Shown piece by piece: positions 57,001-62,502 of a stretch of 64,000 nucleotides of DNA. Position 1 is the first letter of the stretch, and each line of letters starts with the position of its first letter. The notes beneath the pieces are model-generated. The model saw only the letters and a program-made list of their open reading frames with translations, searched no databases and was not told the origin of the DNA. Source of the stretch: Agrostemma githago (taxonomy: Eukaryota > Streptophyta > Magnoliopsida > Caryophyllales > Caryophyllaceae); contig OY288261.1 in assembly GCA_958450325.1 (NCBI GenBank), positions 10,817,113 through 10,881,112 of the forward strand. The letters are read 5' to 3'. The position numbers were made by a program, and so were the translations under genes.

Positions 57001-60000
57001 CAAAATAAATACTACTCCGTACAATTTAAACTATATTTATGTGAAATTGTTTTATACCGAGTATTATGTAAGTCCATCTCGATCAAAATAGTTAGCACAT
57101 TTAAACCCATATATATTTGTTTATATTAGACCTGCTCAAATGCGGGCTCGGGCCGGGCTAAAAGATAAAAAGTTGCTCTTTAACATCAAAGCGGGCGGGT
57201 CGGGCCTAACTAACGGGCCTAGATTACTTGCCCTTACCCGCCCGTTTATGCAAAATCGGGCAGCCCGCGGGCTATCGGACCAATTATTGAGTGAATGAAA
57301 AAACTATCAAACAAAGAAAGATAGGCCGTAATTACGTAAATATTTAAAAAAATTACAACATAGTTGAATTGTTTGTTACATATCAAAATACAAGAAAAAA
57401 AAAGTATTTGATAAATGAACAAAAATTGGTGATAAGATCAGACTATTAATAGATTATCATGAGAATGTGAGAAAAGCGAGAGTTGCCTAATTTTTTTTGA
57501 GAATTCAAAGGTATTTTCGCTATATCATACCATTATCAAGTGTACGTGTCTTGATTAGAGCATAGATTAATTATTTTCTTTTGTATTATAATGAATATAC
57601 ATTTTTCATTCCTATATAATTATAAGTTGTAGAATGTATATAATATTTTAGCGGGCCGGGCGGGTTGGCCCGTTTCAAAATATTAGTGTCCATGCCCGGC
57701 CCGTTTGTTGTATCGGGCCGGGCTTGTCCGGCCCATTTAACAATTCGGGCCGAGATTCCCTGTCCAAACCCGCTAAAATTTCGGGCCGGACGGGTCGGGC
57801 TATTCGGACGGTACGGCCCATAATCAGCTCTAGTTTATATGTTGGAAAGTTCTGCTAGCAAAAAAAAACATAAAAAAATGTTGGAAACATGTGTAATATG
57901 GACTTTTCAGATAATGTTTAGCCTATGTTCGACTTTTAATAATTTCAGCCGTAATTAATATCATAGTTTTTTTTTGTCGGCGTGTTTATAATGGACCAAA
58001 TTATTTCCAAATGTTTTAACGCGTTTAAATAAATGATATTATAATCAAAATATCTTAAAGACGTGACTTTGACTTCTTAAGAACGTGTTTATACTATAAA
58101 TATCTCATTTATTTGAAAATTATGATTAATATTATTCTAAAACATCCAAGTATTATATTTATATTAGATTAGATTAATATAGAAATTTGGATGTTTTAGA
58201 AGAGTGTGTTTTGGCACTAAAAAATCGTTAAGGTGGTTTGTACATGTTTTGCTATTACTCTTTTCATTTCAATTGATTATTTCCACCATAAAAACGGAAC
58301 ATTTCTTAATAAAAATAATAAAATATTATATTAGATGTTGTAGTTAGACTTTGGGCCTCATATTTTTCAAACGATTTTACTTTCTGGTTTCAATTCGTTT
58401 CAATAGTAAAACTAAGTTACATCGTAACTTTGTAGGTGCACTTATAACTTTTCTTTTTTTGACAAAAAGTATGTTTCCTCGCCCTGTTCTCAATTCTAAT
58501 TTATAGCTTGCTTAAGTAGGTGTTGCTTTCTAGCAACTCCTATTTTTTCTTCTCCAATGATTAGCTTATAACTTGATAAGGAGTAATTTATATCTTTAAC
58601 TTGTTTAAATGTATTCCTTAGGTACGAGAGAAGTGGGATAGTAAAAAAAAAAAAAAAAATTGTTGAAAAAAGAAACATGTTACAGGTAAGATATCAACAC
58701 AATAAAGAGAGTATAAGATACGGAGTATATGTAGATTTTGTTAAGGTGGCTTTATTACTCCCTCCATATCAATTTAATTATTGCATATCTTTAATTTATT
58801 TTTTATATTTCACAAATTAATTTTTTGTTTCTAATTTATGATATGCAAAAGTAGAAAACGTGTTGTTTTATTTAAACCTAGTTAAATTATACACAAAAAC
58901 TTGTATAAGACCGTCTGACAGTAATTTATCATGAGACCTCTCATATAAGAGGTGGTTACTAAAATTGTAACCACCCCATATGGGTGGTCTCACGATAAAA
59001 TTATTCTTAATAAGAATTTGTGTAATAAGATACTCCCTTCCATTCTTTGGATTCCTACCATTTGATTAAAATACTACTCACATATAATCAACTTATGGTA
59101 AAAATCCAAAGAATAGGAGGGAGTAATATAATAAGCATTTTAAAAATATACTGTACTAAAAATAGTTACTACCCCACCCCAGGCCACTATTTATTTAAGC
59201 TTTGAAATAAAGGATCCCATGAAATAAGTGATGCATGCATTGAGACTTGAGAGAAATTATATTATATTATTACTCGAGCACACTGAGGAGTAGTATCTTG
59301 ATAAACATTGAGCACGTCATCTTGGGTCTCACTTTCCTGTGAAATCAAAACATGTACGGTACGTATATTAATTAATACTTCGTATTAATAACTAACTAAA
59401 TAGGTACTGTAACATATATATATTCGCATGCATGATCATTATATTATGGTGTGGGTTTTAAGTTCCCTTACAAACAATAATTTTTCAACTCAAAGCTAAG
59501 ATATACAAACACATACGGAGTATAATAATGTATACTCATATGTTAACATAATAAAAATGCAAGCAAGCTACAATGCAAGAATCGGAATTAACCAACCTCC
59601 TTTTTCAATTAACATTATTAACACCAGTGAAACTAAGTTAATATGCTAAATAATCAACCTAAAATCTAATTATATCTGAATTCGGGGGAGGACACATGTC
59701 CACCAAATCCGCCCCTGATCGGAGGTGGTATGTCGTAAGATATAGTATTCCGTAATACCTAGCTTGCTAGAAAATAATTATGACAAGTAGTTTCAATTGG
59801 ATTTAGTTAATTAATGATTATAATTATATAACATCCGCAATAAGTTAATTACATACACGGATCCATTGTGAACTATGAGTCATTGAATTGAGATTACCTA
59901 TGAGGCCCAACCTAGACTCTTATCATTGTATACTTTAATTTGTACCTAAGATATAGTCCATAGTACAGTAGGAGGGTTAATTATTAGGTGGTTATTGTCA

Positions 60001-61496
60001 CCTTTAGAAAAAATTTAATCGTAAGGTTTGATCAGTTTTACCATGCCTCATGCACTATAAAGGTGTGTTTGGATTGAAGATTTGGAGAAAAAAAGGAAAG
60101 GGAGAGAGCTAGATGAAATCATTTGTTTGGATAAGAAAATGTGCATGAAGAGATATGGAGGGGAAGTTTTATTATACATTCCCCCGCCTTCCATCACTTT
60201 CTCTTCTCTCCTTTTCCCTCCCGACTCTTTCTCTCCTACGGAGTATTTTTTTTTTATCCAAACTCACTCTAGAAGTAAGACAATTGTTCTATTTGCTTCC
60301 GTTTTAGCAGACAGAAAACTTGATTGAGTTTGTGGAACTAGTAGATGAGCAAAAATTGGAGCTACATCTATTATCTATTTCATTGTCTAATATATTCTTG
60401 AAAAATAGTACTCCTTACTATTATAACACCGGATGTATGCATGTACAATCATCTCAAAAGTTCAAAATTGTTAAGCTTTTGTGTATAATTACTGTGTTTA
60501 TACAAGTTTTTGCGCTGAGTGGTACTCCCTCCCATTCTTTGGAAAAACACACTTTGAATAAAATATACCACCCATTTGAATAAAAAGGTGTGCTTTTCCA
60601 GTGAATGGGAGGGATTAAGTTTTTGAGTTTAAACATTTATTTGATTTAGCTCGACAACTTTTCGCTAAAACTCGAAAAGTTTACAACAAAACTCGAAAAT
60701 TTTGTGATAACCCTCAAACTCATAAAACCAGTTGTATATACATAATGTTATGTACAACTGTATTGGTTGTATAATCTACCCTTTGTTTCTCCTTTCCCTC
60801 CCCTCAGAGGAGGAGGGAAATGAAAGATAAGTTTTTCCTTCAAATTTTGTCTATTTAAACGGTGAAATGAAACGGAGGGTTCTATTCCCTCCCCTCCAAA
60901 TTCCTTTAGCCTCATTTTGTTATCCAAACTAAGCATATAATCTCGGTTACTTTCCTTCTATTTTCCTTCTTTCCAAACATAATCCTAGCTAGCTTGTTGA
61001 TCCATGCATGTTAGTTCCTACCTACAATTTGAGTACCATATTGTGACGTGTATTTATTTTACCAAACATTTACGATAAGTACGTATATAAGATGTTATAA
61101 GAAGTATGCGATTATTTACTACTCCCTCCGATTTTTATTATTCTTCCTTGTTTCCTACATGTGGTCTAGAATTATCCTTCTATTCTTCTCTCATCCTTCC
61201 TCTCTTTTGAGCCACACATTTCTACGTTCTTATTTTTCACCAAAAGTCAAATGAAAAGATAAATAAAAATAGGAGGGAGTATTATTTATTAAGGAATGAA
61301 AGAAGAGTACGTACTTGTCCAAAAGGATGGCAAAAGGGGCAACTACAATAGTAGCGACTGCATGGCGGTAGACAACCAGAACATAGTTGCTCATCCCATG
61401 GTTGAGTGCAACCTTAGAGAGGATATCCATACCTGCTAGACCAAATTGAAGGAATATTATTCCCAGAAATGGTTTTGCTTTATTAAAAACACCCAT
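20901..61496 (-). CDS. WAT1-related (EamA/DMT family) transporter, seven exons over 40.6 kb
   Basis: Joined minus-strand exons 61496-61315, 59336-59274, 55441-55325, 55221-54951, 42389-42228, 41763-41612 and 21066-20901 give 1,113 bases, 370 residues plus stop, with every junction GT-AG and the phase conserved. The protein has two EamA-like halves of about ten membrane segments. Landmarks are QFGLAGMDILSKVAL and VYRH near the N-terminus, DQNLYYMGMKYTSATFAATM, AELSLTAWICLLGTLEGT, GPVFVTAFSPLCMVIVAI, and YLGR joined to IMGAVVIVGGLYMVIWGK. Length and exon pattern fit plant WAT1-related proteins. WAT1 itself is a tonoplast auxin exporter and relatives (UMAMITs) move amino acids; the substrate here cannot be told. 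All exons are intact. Introns 6 (20,545 bp) and 4 (12,561 bp) are filled with transposons. Confidence 0.9.
21150..21200 (+). repeat. Short palindrome GTGAGA...TCTCAC
   Basis: GTGAGAGGTCTCACGATAAA and its near reverse complement sit back to back around TAAAATTATCG. The rest of 21067-21385 holds nothing recognisable. Confidence 0.6.
21386..21562 (+). mobile_element. Stowaway-like MITE pair, tandem
   Basis: Two CTCCCTCCGATTTTATTTAT left ends lie 80 bases apart, with similar AT-rich bodies. A degenerate right end (GCGGAGAGA) closes the second. They are in intron 6. Confidence 0.6.
21702..22074 (+). mobile_element. Tourist/Harbinger-like MITE
   Basis: Ends GACCATGGTTATCAATGG and CCATTGCTAACCTTGCTC are inverted repeats, with TTA at 21699-21701 and TTA at 22075-22077. 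No transposase. Similar ends occur at 48221 and 54695. Confidence 0.8.
23167..23178 (+). other. Copia primer binding site
   Basis: TGGTATCAGAGC, complementary to the 3' part of tRNA-iMet, lies 54 bases before the gag start. Confidence 0.85.
23232..24170 (+). pseudogene. Copia-type gag, degraded
   Basis: From ATG 23232 the frame reads VHFQNCVQLTDPLTYKQWAF, meets stops near 23464 and 23500 and goes on with DQFILGALVGTLSSSVASFI, TWTLARTF-like and LQLKARLHSLK. A frame change near 23680 leads to SCTDDITQLDRPMDIEDIL. Later segments give the CCHC knuckle CHSCDTPGHVTSNC near 24065-24106. This order is the Copia gag polyprotein (UBN2/retrotran_gag types). Family knowledge: capsid and RNA binding. Several breaks make it inactive. 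Confidence 0.82.
24399..25151 (+). other. Intron 6 stretch without recognisable features
   Basis: Mixed AT-rich DNA. Short frames such as 24592-24906 lack any family signature. I see no element end except the LTR start at 25152. Confidence 0.6.
25788..29220 (+). mobile_element. 3.4-kb AT-rich LTR-like insertion (candidate solo LTR)
   Basis: It begins TGTAACACCTGTG and ends GGGGATAACA, with flanks AATCG (25783-25787) and AATTG (29221-29225), four of five bases equal. TG...CA ends and a 5-bp flank fit a solo LTR of a large gypsy (perhaps Tekay/Del-type) element. No coding potential is seen; the short frame at 28435 is chance. Confidence 0.6.
29733..29936 (+). mobile_element. Stowaway-like MITE
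   Basis: CTCCCTCTGTTTCTTTGA at the left and CATAGAAACGGAGGGAG at the right are inverted, with TA at 29731-29732 and 29937-29938. It is nested in the interrupted Tat/Athila-like LTR. Confidence 0.88.
30982..32671 (-). pseudogene. LINE C, reverse transcriptase remnant
   Basis: Minus-strand translation in several frames gives FRPISLCNV near 32230, LQWISAKPLIE-like (the usual MDLSKAFDR block) near 32060, and LSQGVRQVDHPSSLLFVI near 31900. Those are RT blocks of an L1-type LINE in correct order, with many stops. Low-similarity RT C-terminal sequence continues to 30982, where the LTR-like element abuts. It is split from its endonuclease by LINE D. Confidence 0.75.
32672..32688 (+). repeat. Target-site duplication of LINE D, left copy
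   Basis: TTGTGTTGATCTCTTTT, repeated exactly at 35874-35890. Confidence 0.92.
32709..33545 (-). pseudogene. LINE D C-terminal zf-RVT remnant and RNase H domain
   Basis: The minus-strand frame reads through a region rich in W and H and then the RNase H domain: INTDAACF (first catalytic aspartate), MAETKAVDMGL (glutamate), ESDARNVIEAL (aspartate) and VKRDGNGVAHHTA (final motif). Between 34061 and 33546 the linker and zf-RVT region is frameshifted. Family knowledge: some plant LINE lineages carry such an RNase H after the RT. The frame is open for 278 codons but detached from the RT. Confidence 0.88.
34062..35825 (-). pseudogene. LINE D reverse transcriptase
   Basis: Frames 35823-35575, 35777-35001 and 34943-34062 on the minus strand together give the full RT: RASGMDGINALFFQKYWD, LIPKCASPRKMSDFRPIS, NALIAFETFHAMKR, LKLDMSKAYDRVE, RQGDPISSYLFLLCVDV, then FADDCIIFARA (catalytic FADD) and KYLGLPTIIGKSKKAIF. 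A stop/frame break lies near 34950-35000 and another near 35640. RT blocks are well kept, so decay is fairly recent. Confidence 0.9.
35874..35890 (+). repeat. Target-site duplication of LINE D, right copy
   Basis: TTGTGTTGATCTCTTTT, identical to 32672-32688. Confidence 0.92.
35935..36355 (+). repeat. Possible solo LTR (Copia-like) with TATA box
   Basis: TGTTACAAG at the left and CTAACA at the right give TG...CA ends, with a TATA-like CTATAAAAGG at 36136-36145. The 5-bp flanks (GTGGC, TGAAG) do not match, so the call is weak. It contains two copies of a 65-bp unit. Confidence 0.4.
35973..36102 (+). repeat. Two tandem copies of a 65-bp unit upstream of a TATA box
   Basis: ATGACCATAATTAAGGAGAA starts both copies at 35973 and 36038; they differ at a few bases. 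They end about 35 bases before CTATAAAAGG. Confidence 0.85.
36356..37254 (-). pseudogene. LINE C endonuclease and linker remnant
   Basis: On the minus strand 37254-36690 encodes endonuclease-like blocks: VGNSGGW near 37170, GLRFTWCNN-like near 36880 and LSDHSKI near 36770, the usual order towards the closing SDH motif. Frames change several times. 36690-36356 is a weak linker. This is the 5' side of LINE C, whose RT is at 30982-32671. Confidence 0.7.
37262..37346 (+). mobile_element. Degenerate Stowaway-like MITE
   Basis: CTCCCTCCGGTTTTAAATG at the left and a weak inverse TATAAAACCGAAAGTA at the right. The minus-strand frame at 37571-37350 just upstream of LINE C has no recognised family. 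Confidence 0.45.
37675..37960 (-). other. Possible LINE 3' tail fragment, otherwise featureless
   Basis: A T-run at 37672-37681 followed by sequence that on the minus strand reads like a LINE 3' end (ATACTTACATTTCATCAAAA). No coding. The rest of 37347-37960 shows nothing firm. Confidence 0.35.
37990..39600 (+). repeat. Athila/Tat-like LTR with CACTCGATCGAGTG palindromes
   Basis: The order of features follows the Athila LTRs above: A/G-rich stretch near 38150-38230, palindrome cluster at 38422-38530, AT-rich middle, then a GTGGTTCGACCCCTAAC segment near 39402 that resembles the LTR 3' part. Both borders are uncertain and no primer site or coding region follows. Confidence 0.5.
38422..38530 (+). 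repeat. Four copies of a CACTCGATCGAGTG palindrome
   Basis: ACTCGATCGAGT at 38422-38433, CACTCGATCGAGTG at 38444-38457 and 38516-38529, and CACTCGACTGAGTG at 38494-38507. Three are perfectly self-complementary. Confidence 0.88.
39912..39943 (+). repeat. (ACTAAT)n microsatellite
   Basis: About five ACTAAT units. Surrounding 39601-39963 holds no other feature I recognise. Confidence 0.9.
39966..40163 (+). mobile_element. Stowaway-like MITE
   Basis: CTCCCTCCGTTCCAATGAAT at the left and ATTCATTGGGACGGAGGGAG at the right are near-perfect inverted repeats, flanked by TA at 39964-39965 and 40164-40165. An internal copy of AATTCATTGAGACG near 40110 suggests a nested or rearranged MITE. Confidence 0.92.
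40271..41043 (+). mobile_element. hAT-type element with tRNA-like module
   Basis: A perfect 8-bp duplication GTGCCAAC flanks it (40263-40270, 41044-41051). Ends are CAGTGGCGATTCC and AGCGCCGCCCCTG, inverse with mismatches (CAGTGGCG against CAGGGGCG). No transposase. 773 bp. A tRNA-like stretch lies near the right end. Confidence 0.9.
40896..40953 (-). other. tRNA-like segment inside the hAT element
   Basis: On the minus strand TAGCACAGTGGTAAAGG resembles a Pol III A box and GGTTCAAATCT a B box, about 30 bases apart. Not a functional tRNA: the stems do not close as a cloverleaf by eye. Confidence 0.55.
41612..41763 (-). CDS. WAT1-related gene, exon 6 (codons 266-316)
   Basis: Encodes GIFCSGLAYYIQGLVMKERG, PVFVTAFSPLCMVIVAIL and FFMAEKMYLG, the most conserved part of the second EamA half. 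Acceptor TGTAG, donor GTATTG. Confidence 0.94.
41764..42227 (-). other. Intron 5 of the WAT1-related gene
   Basis: 464 bases, GT-AG, AT-rich, no repeats recognised. The stretch 41044-41611 at the 5' end of intron 6 is likewise featureless. Confidence 0.8.
42228..42389 (-). CDS. WAT1-related gene, exon 5 (codons 212-265)
   Basis: Encodes AITLETYPAELSLTAWICLL, GTLEGTAVALIMEKG and WDANLLAAVYS. It is 162 bases, exactly 54 codons, flanked by TTTAG and GTATGT. It lies 12.6 kb from exon 4. Confidence 0.93.
42807..43175 (+). repeat. Copia 5' LTR
   Basis: TGTTAGAATATGTG to CGCACCACA, 369 bp with TG...CA ends, followed at once by AAC and the primer site. It contains a TATA-like CATATAAATAGG near 42952. 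No second LTR was found. Confidence 0.8.
43179..43190 (+). other. Copia primer binding site
   Basis: TGGTATCAGAGC, tRNA-iMet type, three bases after the LTR. Confidence 0.92.
43226..43813 (+). pseudogene. Copia gag, N-terminal part
   Basis: ATG 43226 opens 195 codons without a break: NSFGLWQSKMKALLKQQGIW, then LCLADDVITEVADEYNAKGLW, LKQRFFSLRMQDDMSLRDHF and LLVSLPNLYENFVESFVVG. This is the Copia gag (UBN2 type) capsid region. The frame stops at 43813 and the element is lost after about 43930, before any CCHC knuckle or pol. Family knowledge: particle formation. It is the tidy front end of a truncated Copia. Confidence 0.88.
44093..44166 (-). other. tRNA-like segment, SINE candidate
   Basis: On the minus strand GTGGCCCAATGGTTTG (A box-like) and GGGTTCGATTCC (B box) are about 40 bases apart. 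A downstream non-tRNA part runs towards 43940 on that strand. No clear poly(A) or target duplication, so a SINE is only suggested. Confidence 0.5.
46942..47032 (+). mobile_element. Stowaway-like MITE nested in the hAT element
   Basis: CTCCATCCAATTCATAAAGA at the left, TCTTTGTGAATCAGAGGGAG at the right, TA on both sides (46940-46941, 47033-47034). Confidence 0.88.
47157..47222 (-). other. tRNA-like segment inside the second hAT element
   Basis: On the minus strand TAGTCTAGTGGTAAAAG (A box-like) and GGGGTCAAACCCC (B box-like) are about 30 bases apart, about 100 bases from the element's right end, matching the position in the hAT element at 40271. Confidence 0.55.
47747..47844 (+). mobile_element. 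Stowaway-like MITE
   Basis: CTCCCTCCAATTTTAAAT at the left, ATTTAAAAACGGAGGGAG at the right, TA at 47745-47746 and 47845-47846. Confidence 0.9.
48221..48466 (+). mobile_element. Left half of a MITE split by LTR elements
   Basis: TAAGGGCAATAGCAACGG resembles the Tourist-like ends at 21702. The matching right end (TCATTGTTGCCCTAA) lies at 54683-54697, after the Tat-like LTR and the Copia element. 47848-48220 shows nothing else. Confidence 0.55.
48467..50788 (+). repeat. Tat/Ogre-like LTR, 3' end cut by a Copia element
   Basis: TGTAGACACCCAC start, a TATA box CTATAAATAGG near 49060, a (TC)n tract near 49400, a GC-rich hairpin-forming stretch at 49905-49970, and a conserved stretch at 50560-50775. 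That last stretch, and most of 49830-50775, recurs in inverse orientation at 62995-64000. No primer site or coding follows, as the Copia element begins at 50789. Confidence 0.7.
49060..49072 (+). promoter_or_regulatory. Putative TATA box of the Tat-like LTR
   Basis: CCTATAAATAGG, a strong plant TATA match, roughly 600 bp into the LTR. Confidence 0.55.
50789..51308 (+). repeat. 5' LTR of the deleted Copia element
   Basis: 520 bp, matching the 3' LTR closely. The 3' copy has about 30 extra bases near 54258-54300 (a repeat of TTGGTGGCCAAG). A TATA-like CTATAAATAG lies at 50971 and again in the 3' LTR near 54314. Confidence 0.9.
51343..51660 (+). pseudogene. Copia gag start fused to GAG-pre-integrase
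   Basis: ATG 51343 opens a gag N-terminus (LDPFDGKNYKMWSDKMDFFL). After about 70 codons it runs into a segment ending RLGHVNVDSIKQL in another frame, which is the GAG-pre-integrase motif. The gag body, knuckle and protease are missing, so an internal deletion fused the two. Confidence 0.8.
51661..51930 (+). pseudogene. Copia integrase fragment
   Basis: A frame through SLELVYSDLGDFRNSMSRGG and YYITFVDDFSRYTKVYLL gives the start of the integrase core with its first aspartates. The frame stops near 51930 and the remaining core is lost. Confidence 0.8.
52060..52830 (+). pseudogene. Copia integrase end and RT N-terminal part
   Basis: GKTPYELWKGYSPNLNYLKV marks the integrase C-terminal side. After a stop at 52501 the frame goes on with the RT start: TYKEAMQSVDSTFWIEVINS, WVLTELSRSCKGLSNKWVFK and YKPRLVVCGNRQTKGLDF. 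The RT palm with YVDD is missing and the sequence jumps to RNase H. Confidence 0.85.
52831..53261 (+). pseudogene. Copia RNase H fragment
   Basis: EEYAKVIGSVMFLMNCTRPN, IRLLKYLKGTIDWGLHY, GYCDANWVSG (catalytic aspartate) and MEAEFIALALTGEEAEWL are the Copia RNase H blocks. A stop at 52975 separates the first part from the rest. 53262-54107 has no gene; it holds an imperfect direct repeat near 53465-53720. Confidence 0.87.
53462..53730 (+). repeat. Imperfect tandem repeat, about 90-bp unit
   Basis: Three copies of a unit with CTCTTAATGAGTTCATAG and GGTCTGT.AGAGGC.GACTTGAT, in the Copia element before its 3' LTR. Confidence 0.8.
54108..54658 (+). repeat. 3' LTR of the deleted Copia element
   Basis: 551 bp, matching 50789-51308. 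It is followed by the right half of a split MITE at 54659-54697. Confidence 0.9.
54802..54888 (+). mobile_element. Stowaway-like MITE next to exon 4
   Basis: CTCCCTTCATCTCATTCAAT at the left, AAATGAACAAGACGGAGG at the right, TA at 54800-54801 and 54889-54890. It lies 62 bases from the donor of exon 4. Confidence 0.78.
54951..55221 (-). CDS. WAT1-related gene, exon 4 (codons 121-211)
   Basis: Encodes LEKVKCRSIRSQAKIVGT, the VGGAMMMTLVKGP segment, a run of ten glycines from a GGT-type microsatellite (about 55043-55078), and the SIMITIGCFSWAAFVILQ membrane segment. The exon ends on a codon boundary. Confidence 0.94.
55043..55078 (-). repeat. (GGT)n microsatellite in exon 4
   Basis: Reads CACCACC... 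on the plus strand and codes for a run of ten glycines in the loop between the two EamA halves. Confidence 0.92.
55325..55441 (-). CDS. WAT1-related gene, exon 3 (codons 82-121)
   Basis: Encodes PVIDQNLYYMGMKYTSATFA and the following membrane segment up to AWIL. Acceptor is TTAG, donor GTATGT. It is separated from exon 4 by a normal 103-base intron. Confidence 0.93.
55442..56080 (-). other. Intron 2, part without recognised features
   Basis: AT-rich intron sequence with no element ends I can recognise. Confidence 0.6.
56081..56906 (+). mobile_element. Harbinger-like MITE
   Basis: GGGCCTGCCTGGAATG and CATTCCAGACAGGCCC are inverted with one difference. Flanks are TGA and TAA, close to the TWA duplication of PIF/Harbinger elements. 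The A-rich body has no transposase. Confidence 0.8.
57127..57832 (+). mobile_element. hAT-type element with perfect 8-bp duplication
   Basis: GTTTATAT lies at 57119-57126 and 57833-57840. Ends TAGACCTGCTCA and TAATCAGCTCTA are inverted and start with a hAT-like TAGA.CTG. GC-rich arms of repeated CGGGCC blocks flank an AT-rich middle; no transposase. 706 bp. Confidence 0.9.
57833..58889 (-). other. Intron 2 stretch with a small inverted repeat
   Basis: ATTCTAAAACATCCAAGT and ATTTGGATGTTTTAGAAG at 58135-58202 form a short hairpin. A lone Stowaway-like end lies at 58755. Nothing else is recognised. Confidence 0.5.
58890..59026 (+). mobile_element. Short palindromic MITE
   Basis: CACAAAAACTTGTATAAGAC at the left and AATAAGAATTTGTGT at the right are weakly inverted, with GAGACC and GGTCTC blocks inside. 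The same GGTCTCAC blocks occur at 21150-21200. Confidence 0.5.
59033..59123 (+). mobile_element. Stowaway-like MITE
   Basis: CTCCCTTCCATTCTTTGGAT at the left, ATCCAAAGAATAGGAGGGAG at the right, TA at 59031-59032 and 59124-59125. Confidence 0.92.
59274..59336 (-). CDS. WAT1-related gene, exon 2 (codons 61-82)
   Basis: A 63-base exon between an ACAG acceptor and a GTAATA donor. It encodes VRPKMTCSMFIKILLLSVL, the family's typical K-RPKMT loop and the next membrane segment. Confidence 0.9.
60064..60276 (+). mobile_element. MITE with GTGTTTGGAT ends
   Basis: GTGTTTGGATTGA at the left and TTATCCAAACTCAC at the right are inverted. A related right end (GTTATCCAAACTAAG) lies near 60920 without a clear partner. 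59337-60063 is featureless intron 1. Confidence 0.6.
60525..60615 (+). mobile_element. Stowaway-like MITE
   Basis: CTCCCTCCCATTCTTTGGAA at the left and TTCCAGTGAATGGGAGGGA at the right; TA on the left, TTA on the right. Confidence 0.85.
61122..61279 (+). mobile_element. Stowaway-like MITE close to the exon 1 donor
   Basis: CTCCCTCCGATTTTTATTAT at the left and AAATAAAAATAGGAGGGAG at the right, TA on both sides. It ends 35 bases from the donor site of exon 1. Confidence 0.88.
61315..61496 (-). CDS. WAT1-related gene, exon 1 (codons 1-61)
   Basis: Starts at ATG 61496 and ends AA before the donor GTACGT at 61314. It encodes the cytosolic start and the first two membrane segments. The upstream sequence offers no longer in-frame start. 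Confidence 0.92.
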
Positions 61497-61527
61497 CTCT
61501 CTCTCTAGCTCTTATGTTTTTACCGAT

Positions 61528-61536
61528 ATATAGACA
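61528..61536 (-). promoter_or_regulatory. Possible TATA box of the WAT1-related gene
   Basis: CTATATATC on the minus strand, about 30-40 bases upstream of the ATG, between the start codon and a MITE. This would leave a very short leader; a true start further upstream cannot be excluded. Confidence 0.3.
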
Positions 61537-61544
61537 GGGGAGTA

Positions 61545-61823
61545 CTATATATATATATATATATTTCCTCCATTTTCTTTTTATCTTCCCATTTACTTTT
61601 CCTTCATTTTTTTTTGTAATGAATATAAAATAATAAATTTAAAAAATAGTGAAGTAGAATGGTAAGTGTGGGTAAATAGGAAATAATAAAGATGAAAAGT
61701 GTTGTAAATAGTAAGGGTAGTATGGTAAAAATTATGGACCAAAAAAGAAAGAAATGAAATGGGAAGATAAAAAAAAAGTGGACCGAAAAGAAAATTGGGA
61801 AGATAAAAAGAAAATGGAGGAAG
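61545..61823 (+). mobile_element. MITE in the proximal promoter, with internal (AT)n
   Basis: TTTCCTCCATTTTCTTTTTA at the left and AAAAGAAAATGGAGGAAG at the right are inverted, with AGTACT at both edges. An (AT)n run (61547-61564) has grown at the left end. It begins about 48 bases upstream of the start codon. Confidence 0.85.
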
Positions 61824-61920
61824 TACTATTTTTCTCTACCTAAATAATATCGTGATCAAATGTATGTTGTGTACCAAAAGAGCGTGGAACAAATTTGTAT
61901 TTATAGTGCGATAATTGATA

Positions 61921-62010
61921 CTCCCTCCGTCTCGTTTACTTATTTACATTTGATTAAAATAATCCTCACAATGAATATAAAAGACAAACAAATGAACGGA
62001 ACAGAATCCC
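61921..62010 (+). mobile_element. Stowaway-like MITE, right end degenerate
   Basis: CTCCCTCCGTCTCGTTTACT after TA at the left; the right end (AACGGAACAGAATCCC) is mutated. 62011-62500 shows nothing else. Confidence 0.65.
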
Positions 62011-62502
62011 TCTCACTCATTTGTTCATATTTCATTGTATTATTTCTCACAAATAATATGAGGTAGTGTTTTGGAACTCATATTTCATTTCATATCATCA
62101 TTGTCAAATCAGAAAAGTGAAAGGATAGACTTTCGCTTCTCGTCGTCGGCGATTTACTTGAAATCGTCGACAATTTTACATAATTTACCTATTTTACCCT
62201 TTACTCTCTTTTCCTTCCTTAACTAAACAAAACAAAAATTAAGTTACTGCATCTCTATCCGATCAAAACAAAAACGATCAACTTCCTAAACAAAATTAAT
62301 TAATTAATTTTAGTTCAATTTTAATTGTTACTAACATCGCGATATTCATTCTAAAACTATATAGTAATTAATTAGAACTAACAAAATTCCTAAACAAATT
62401 ATAAATAACACGATAAAGCATTCATAATTAGCAAATGTAAACAACACGATATCGATTACTATTAGCAACAAAGATCAGCGGCAATACAAGGGCATAGCTG
62501 TG

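Noticed and set aside
60082..60327. Plus-strand frame of 81 codons in intron 1
   Set aside because: It coincides with a MITE having GTGTTTGGAT ends and shows no domain.
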